10,605 nt of DNA, from contig DGGX01000101.1 in the NCBI GenBank assembly GCA_002392385.1, positions 3,721 to 14,325 on the forward strand. The letters run 5' to 3'. The stretch comes from Lachnospiraceae bacterium UBA3863 (GTDB lineage: Bacteria; Bacillota; Clostridia; Lachnospirales; Lachnospiraceae). A program made the translations under genes and the position numbers. Below are positions 6,936 to 10,605 of the stretch, piece by piece (positions within the stretch are counted from its first letter, which is position 1; every line of letters starts with the position of its first letter). The notes under the pieces were generated by a model that was not told where the DNA came from, made no database searches, and saw nothing but the letters and a program-made list of their open reading frames with translations.

Positions 6936-8446
6936 ACAGAATGAATCCTTCTCCGGACAATAATCAGCCGCAGCAGACGGCGATCGAACATGAGCGGAGA
7001 GCACGCAGGGACAGAAGGATCCGGACGGGCACCTTCATCGCCTTCCTGGTCCTGCTGGGCGGCTGTCTGGCCTATACCGGCTGGTACGCCCTGCGCAACC
7101 GCGTGGCCCTGTTCAACAATGATTACAACAACCGGGACGAGCTGCTCATGCAGAGGAACCTCCGGGGCAGCATCTATGCGGCGGACGGCACGGAGCTGGC
7201 CCGCTCGGAGGTCTCCGTCGACGAGGGCGGCAATGTCTGGCAGACCCGGGTCTATCCCTTCGGCAGGCTCTATGCCCATGTGGTGGGCTATTCGGATATG
7301 GGCGGCAGCGGGGTGGAAGCCCTCTGCAAATATGACCTCCTGCATTCGGACATCTCCTTCGCGGACAAGATCGCCTGCGACCGGCAGGAGGATCCGGCGG
7401 CCCGCCTCTATCCGGGCAACAACGTCTACACGACTCTGGATCCCAGACTGCAGCAGGCGGCCAGCGACGCCCTGGGGGACCTCAGCGGAGCGGTCATCAT
7501 CACAGAACCCTCCACAGGCCGGATCCTGGCCATGGTATCCAAGCCCGATTTCGATCCAGGCCGCATCGAGGACCTCTGGGAGGGACTGCTGGCGGACACG
7601 GAGACAGGCACCCTGGTCAACCGTGCCTCCCAGGGACTCTATCCCCCCGGCTCCACCTTCAAGATCATCGACTGCATCGACCTTCTTGAGGAGAACCCGG
7701 ACGCGGTCAGGACCTATACCTTTGACTGCGACGGCCAGTTCGAGGAGGGCAGCGACAAGATCCACTGTTTTGACTACGAGGTGCACGGCAAGCAGGACCT
7801 GACGGACTCCTTTGCCCATTCCTGCAACTCCTCTTTTGCCAATATCGGTCTCAACTGGATCGACAGAAAGACCATGCGCAGGACCCTGCGCAGGCTCATG
7901 TTCGACGAGCCGCTCCCCTTCGATATGCCTTCGGGGCAGAGCCACGTGGACCTCAGCGATGACCAGCCCGTGGACCAGGTCATGCAGATCTATATCGGCC
8001 AGGGACGGACGGAGGTGACGCCTCTGCACATCAACATGATCACCTGTGCCGTAGCCAACGGCGGCGAGCTCATGCGTCCGCATGTGGTGGACAGGATCGA
8101 GGCGGCCGACGGGAGTGTCCTGGAGTCCTATGAGCCCCGGTCGGAAGGGGCGCTGATGGAAGAGGACACGGCGGAGGCTGTGACAGAACTGATGAAGGCG
8201 GTCTACAGCAGCAGCCACCAGGGGACCGCCAGGATGCTGGAGGGCCGCGGCTATACGGCCGCCGGCAAAACAGGCAGTGCCGAATACCGGGAGGGGACCG
8301 AGGATTTCCATTCCTGGTTCACCGGCTTCGCGCCGGCCGATGATCCGAAGATCTGCATCACGGTCGTGGTGGAGGGACAGGGCATCGCCAGCAGCTATGC
8401 CGTCCCGATCACGGCCCAGATCCTGGATACTTACTTTGCCCAGTGA
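6932..8446 (+). CDS. Class B penicillin-binding protein (peptidoglycan D,D-transpeptidase)
   Basis: This enzyme crosslinks stem peptides of new glycan outside the membrane and is the expected partner of the adjacent SEDS polymerase. Its 504 residues make it a compact class B PBP. Order: short basic cytoplasmic N-terminus (1-32), one membrane anchor (about 33-52), a small pedestal region with RGSIYAADGTELARS (78-92), then the transpeptidase domain (about 160-504). Active-site motifs are complete: STFK (241-244, nucleophile Ser241), SCN (297-299) and KTGS (446-449). C266 and C279 lie in the Cys-rich segment common before SxN in these enzymes. Architecture resembles the PbpA type paired with FtsW/RodA in actinobacteria and clostridia. 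The ATG overlaps the SEDS stop (ATGA, 6932-6935). The ribosome binding site is weak, in keeping with coupling. No obvious terminator follows before the secG promoter. Confidence 0.95.
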   Translation: MNRMNPSPDNNQPQQTAIEHERRARRDRRIRTGTFIAFLVLLGGCLAYTGWYALRNRVALFNNDYNNRDELLMQRNLRGSIYAADGTELARSEVSVDEGGNVWQTRVYPFGRLYAHVVGYSDMGGSGVEALCKYDLLHSDISFADKIACDRQEDPAARLYPGNNVYTTLDPRLQQAASDALGDLSGAVIITEPSTGRILAMVSKPDFDPGRIEDLWEGLLADTETGTLVNRASQGLYPPGSTFKIIDCIDLLEENPDAVRTYTFDCDGQFEEGSDKIHCFDYEVHGKQDLTDSFAHSCNSSFANIGLNWIDRKTMRRTLRRLMFDEPLPFDMPSGQSHVDLSDDQPVDQVMQIYIGQGRTEVTPLHINMITCAVANGGELMRPHVVDRIEAADGSVLESYEPRSEGALMEEDTAEAVTELMKAVYSSSHQGTARMLEGRGYTAAGKTGSAEYREGTEDFHSWFTGFAPADDPKICITVVVEGQGIASSYAVPITAQILDTYFAQ

Positions 8447-8453
8447 AGACCAC

Positions 8454-8483
8454 TTGCCAAGAAGGGCCACGGTGTGCTACAAT
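8454..8483 (+). promoter_or_regulatory. Sigma-A-type promoter for secG
   Basis: The -35 box TTGCCA (8454-8459) and -10 box TACAAT (8478-8483) are separated by 18 nt, with an extended TG at 8475-8476. It begins 8 nt after the PBP stop. Transcription would start near 8489-8491. The string TGTGCTACAAT is identical to that in the ruvA promoter. Confidence 0.75.
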
Positions 8484-8488
8484 ATGGA

Positions 8489-8504
8489 CTGCTGTGTATA
8501 GCAG
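8489..8504 (+). other. Small hairpin at the predicted 5' end of the secG mRNA
   Basis: CTGCT (8489-8493) can pair with AGCAG (8500-8504) around a 6-nt loop, right where transcription should start. Such 5' stems can protect an mRNA from decay. Five base pairs is short and may be chance. Confidence 0.25.
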
Positions 8505-8523
8505 CTGTCTCTTTTATATGGAT

Positions 8524-8529
8524 GGAGGT
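8524..8529 (+). promoter_or_regulatory. Ribosome binding site deciding the secG start
   Basis: GGAGGT precedes the ATG at 8534 by 4 nt. The reading frame is open back to about 8474, but that lies upstream of the predicted transcription start and adds residues with no SecG similarity, so 8534 is chosen. Confidence 0.7.
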
Positions 8530-8533
8530 TGAA

Positions 8534-8773
8534 ATGTCCGTACTTCGTACGATCTGTATGATCCTGATCATTGTCGTTAGCATCGCCATGACCGTGCTGA
8601 TCCTTATGCAGGAAGGCAAGTCGCAGGGCCTCGGAGCCATCAGCGGTTCCTCTGACACCTACTGGGGCAAGAACAAGGGACGTTCCATGGAGGGCTTCCT
8701 TGTAAAGCTCACGACAGGACTGGTCGTAGCATTTTTCATTCTGGCGATCCTTCTGAACATGCATCTCTTCTGA
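8534..8773 (+). CDS. secG: Preprotein translocase subunit SecG
   Basis: SecG is the small accessory subunit of the SecYEG channel and assists SecA-driven export across the cytoplasmic membrane. Its 79 residues match the usual size in Bacillota (about 75-80). Two membrane helices are visible (about 3-25 and 56-77), joined by a loop with the family pattern QEGKSQGLGAISG (26-38) followed by SSDTYWGKNKGRS (39-51). The start is set by the GGAGGT site, and the promoter at 8454-8483 gives it its own transcript. A strong terminator lies 40 nt downstream. In many Bacillota secG is followed by rnr and then smpB. Here smpB comes next and rnr is absent from this place. Confidence 0.95.
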   Translation: MSVLRTICMILIIVVSIAMTVLILMQEGKSQGLGAISGSSDTYWGKNKGRSMEGFLVKLTTGLVVAFFILAILLNMHLF

Positions 8774-8813
8774 GGCTGCTCCGAAGGAGTCTTCCCGGAC
8801 TGGATGAGACATG

Positions 8814-8844
8814 CGGTGCTGCCCGAAGCGGCGGCACCGTTTTT
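8814..8844 (+). terminator. Intrinsic terminator after secG
   Basis: A 10-bp GC-rich stem (8814-8823 with 8830-8839, one G-U pair) closes a 6-nt loop and is followed directly by five T residues (8840-8844). This is a classic Rho-independent terminator. It lies only 34 nt before the smpB start, and no good promoter is visible between the two, so it may act as a partial terminator that lets some transcripts reach smpB. Confidence 0.85.
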
Positions 8845-8862
8845 GTATATTTTCGGAATTCA

Positions 8863-8869
8863 AAAGGAG
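8863..8869 (+). promoter_or_regulatory. Ribosome binding site deciding the smpB start
   Basis: AAAGGAG is a near-perfect site 8 nt before the ATG at 8878. An in-frame GTG at 8869 overlaps the site itself, so it is rejected as the start. Confidence 0.8.
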
Positions 8870-8877
8870 TGAGCACC

Positions 8878-9348
8878 ATGGGAGGCAGGGGCGGTATCCG
8901 GCCTGTGGCCAACAACAAGAAAGCCTACCACGATTATTTTATCGAGGAGAAATACGAGTGCGGCATCGAACTGTTCGGAACGGAGGTCAAGTCTGTCCGG
9001 ATGGGCAAGTGCAGCATCAAGGAGGCCTATGTTTCCATTGATCACGGTGAGGCCTTTGTGGAGAAGATGAACATCAGTCCCTATGAAAAGGGCAATATCT
9101 TCAACCGGGAACCCCTGCGCCGCAGACGGCTCCTGCTCCACAAGCGGGAGATCATGAAGCTGCAGGGACAGGTCCAGGCCAAGGGATACACACTGATGCC
9201 TCTGCAGGTCTATTTCAAGGACGGCAGGGTCAAGGTGGAGATCGGCCTGGCCCGCGGCAAGAAGCTCTATGACAAGAGAGAGGATCTGCGCAAGAAGGCT
9301 ATGATGCGGGAAGCGGAGAAGGACTATAAATCACAGATGAAGTTCTGA
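8878..9348 (+). CDS. smpB: SsrA-binding protein SmpB
   Basis: SmpB binds tmRNA and delivers it to stalled ribosomes for trans-translation, freeing the ribosome and tagging the unfinished peptide. The 156 residues match the family (about 150-160). Visible are the N-terminal barrel start NNKKAYHDYFIEEKYECGI (12-30), GTEVKSVRMGKCSIKEAY (34-51), ISPYEKGN (66-73) and the GKKLYDKR motif (127-134) that leads into the basic C-terminal tail (about 131-156) that enters the decoding site. The tmRNA gene ssrA, often close by, is not seen in this window. Expression may depend on read-through of the terminator upstream or on a weak promoter I cannot identify. holA starts 5 nt after its stop. Confidence 0.97.
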   Translation: MGGRGGIRPVANNKKAYHDYFIEEKYECGIELFGTEVKSVRMGKCSIKEAYVSIDHGEAFVEKMNISPYEKGNIFNREPLRRRRLLLHKREIMKLQGQVQAKGYTLMPLQVYFKDGRVKVEIGLARGKKLYDKREDLRKKAMMREAEKDYKSQMKF

Positions 9349-9353
9349 GCCTC

Positions 9354-10451
9354 ATGAAACAGGATCTGAATCAAAGACAGAAAGCACTGAATGATTCCAT
9401 CAAGGCGGGAGAGTTCAAGCCCGCCTATTTGCTGTGCGGTGAACAGGCCTATCTGCGGATCCAGAACAGGGACAAGCTCCTCAGAGCCCTCCTTCCGGAG
9501 GAGGATCTGGGCGAGAGCATGAACCTGACCCGCTTCTCCGGCAAGGAGACCACGGCGGCGGCTGTCATCGACATGGCGGAGACCCTGCCCTTTTTCGCCG
9601 ACAGGCGGGTCATCCTCCTGGAGGAGACCGAGATGTTCGGGAAGAACTCCGGGGAGGGAGACATCCTGGCGGACTATCTGCCCAGACTGCCGGAGACCAC
9701 GGTGCTGGTCTTCGCGGAGCGGGAGGCCGATAAGAGGAAGAGGCTCTGCAAGGCCGTGGCCAAGGCCGGCCTGGTCTTCGAGTGCGACACGCCGGACGAG
9801 CGGACCCTGAACGCCTGGGCGGCCTCCCTCTTCAGGAAGGCAGGCTTCGGGATCGACCGGAAGGTGCTGGCCCTCTTCCTGTCCCGCACGGGAGAGGACA
9901 TGCTCAATATCGTTTCCGAGGCGGACAAGCTCACCGGCTACTGCATGGGCAGGCCGGAGATCACGGAGGAGGACGTCAGGACGCTGACGACGCCCCTGAT
10001 CCGGGACAGGATCTTCGAGATGATCGAGGCGATCTCCGCCAGGGACAGGGACAGAAGCCTGGGGATCTACCTGGAGCTGTGCGAGATCCGCACCGCGCCG
10101 CAGGCTATCCTGAGCCTGATGGAGCGGCAGCTCAACCAGCTCCTCCAGGTCAAGGAAGGCCTGGGCAAGATCCCGGACAGGGAGCTGGCCCAGAAGATCG
10201 GCATTCCGCCCTTCGTATTGACCAAAAAATACAAGCCCGTGGTGGGCTCCTATTCCGCCGCGGAGCTTCTGGCCTCCCTGGAGGAGTGCCTGCAGGCGGA
10301 CCAGGATTATAAATCCGGCAAGATCGACGCCCAGGCGGCCGTAGAGCTGATCCTGGTGCGGCGCACGGAGAAGAAAGAGACCGGGGGCATCGACAGCTCC
10401 CTGCAGAACCGGACAGCCCGGTGGGATCGCGCGGGGAGGCAGAGAGGATGA
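9354..10451 (+). CDS. holA: DNA polymerase III subunit delta
   Basis: HolA is the clamp-loader subunit that opens the beta sliding clamp during replication. The 365 residues slightly exceed the usual 330-345. Family marks are [12 protein letters not shown] (23-34) at the start of the AAA+-like domain, [14 protein letters not shown] (77-90), a helical middle domain containing [15 protein letters not shown] (213-227), and the C-terminal collar domain with [19 protein letters not shown] (314-332). About 28 charged residues after 337 form a tail without recognisable similarity, which accounts for the extra length. The gene starts 5 nt after smpB with no clear ribosome binding site, suggesting translation by coupling to smpB, and overlaps mutY by 4 nt. 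In many Bacillota holA precedes rpsT, but here mutY follows. Confidence 0.93.
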   Translation: MKQDLNQRQKALNDSIKAGEFKPAYLLCGEQAYLRIQNRDKLLRALLPEEDLGESMNLTRFSGKETTAAAVIDMAETLPFFADRRVILLEETEMFGKNSGEGDILADYLPRLPETTVLVFAEREADKRKRLCKAVAKAGLVFECDTPDERTLNAWAASLFRKAGFGIDRKVLALFLSRTGEDMLNIVSEADKLTGYCMGRPEITEEDVRTLTTPLIRDRIFEMIEAISARDRDRSLGIYLELCEIRTAPQAILSLMERQLNQLLQVKEGLGKIPDRELAQKIGIPPFVLTKKYKPVVGSYSAAELLASLEECLQADQDYKSGKIDAQAAVELILVRRTEKKETGGIDSSLQNRTARWDRAGRQRG

Positions 10452-10605
10452 GCACAGAAAAGAGCGCGGAGGTCTCCGCGGCAGGTGCCGCCGGCCAGGC
10501 GGAGAGGCTTCTGGCCTGGTACGACGTCAGCCGCAGAAAGCTCCCCTGGCGCGAGGACACAGACCCCTACCATGTCTGGCTCTCCGAGATCATGCTGCAG
10601 CAGAC
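10448..10605 (+). CDS. mutY: Adenine DNA glycosylase MutY (5' part, cut by window end)
   Basis: MutY removes adenine mispaired with 8-oxoguanine, preventing G:C to T:A mutations. Only 52 complete codons are visible. After a low-complexity start ([17 protein letters not shown]) come [15 protein letters not shown] (21-35) and [14 protein letters not shown] (39-52), which align with the E. coli MutY N-terminus. E47 matches catalytic Glu37 of E. coli. The ATG overlaps the holA stop (ATGA, 10448-10451), and GAGGC (10436-10440) is a plausible ribosome binding site. The Fe-S cluster and the C-terminal 8-oxoG recognition domain would lie outside the window and cannot be checked. Confidence 0.93.
   Translation, partial: MSTEKSAEVSAAGAAGQAERLLAWYDVSRRKLPWREDTDPYHVWLSEIMLQQ

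Noticed and set aside
6884..8470. 528-codon minus-strand frame opposite the PBP gene
   Set aside because: The + strand frame holds complete STFK, SCN and KTGS motifs. The minus frame has no domain signal and no ribosome binding site that I can see.
8780..8799. Second weak hairpin between the secG stop and the terminator
   Set aside because: The stem is interrupted by a 2-nt bulge and lacks a T-tract. The structure at 8814-8844 explains termination far better.
1..10605. Search by eye for insertion sequences, CRISPR repeats, tRNA/rRNA genes, tmRNA and phage or defence genes
   Set aside because: None seen. Coding density is near complete with housekeeping genes all on one strand, and the gaps are too short to hold such elements.

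Overview
The window is a GC-rich stretch of bacterial chromosome with every real gene on the + strand. It looks like ordinary housekeeping DNA, with no mobile element, CRISPR array, phage gene or RNA gene that I can see. The gene set (ruvA-ruvB-zapA-U32 protein-SEDS protein-class B PBP, then secG, smpB, holA, mutY) and the sequence style point to a high-GC member of Bacillota, class Clostridia, possibly Lachnospiraceae-like. The family-level guess is inference from gene order and protein style and is not certain.

Layout: (1) 1-789 is the 3' part of an NhaC-type Na+/H+ antiporter gene. (2) 790-917 is an intergenic stretch with a near-consensus extended -10 promoter. (3) 918-8446 is a tightly packed probable operon. 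It holds ruvA and ruvB (Holliday-junction branch migration), zapA (Z-ring-associated protein), a long U32/DUF3656 protein of the RlhA/TrhP/UbiU superfamily, an FtsW/RodA-family glycan polymerase and its partner transpeptidase. The last four genes are 4 nt apart or overlap by 1 and 4 nt. (4) 8447-8533 carries a second promoter with the same 11-nt extended -10 core. (5) secG is followed by a strong intrinsic terminator at 8814-8844. (6) smpB, holA and the start of mutY follow; holA and mutY overlap by 4 nt and mutY runs off the window end.

How the genes fit together: the first operon joins recombination/repair (RuvAB) to septum and wall synthesis (ZapA, SEDS polymerase plus PBP), with a probable RNA-hydroxylation enzyme between them. 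The second half joins protein export (SecG), ribosome rescue (SmpB), replication clamp loading (HolA) and oxidative-damage repair (MutY). No intergenic gap exceeds 300 bases.

I found no convincing previously undescribed system. The points most worth a second look are the two cysteine clusters and linker of the U32 protein, the secG-smpB junction with a terminator where rnr is often found, the matched promoters, and the translationally coupled SEDS-PBP pair with an unusual SEDS motif and a basic Gln/Pro-rich tail.
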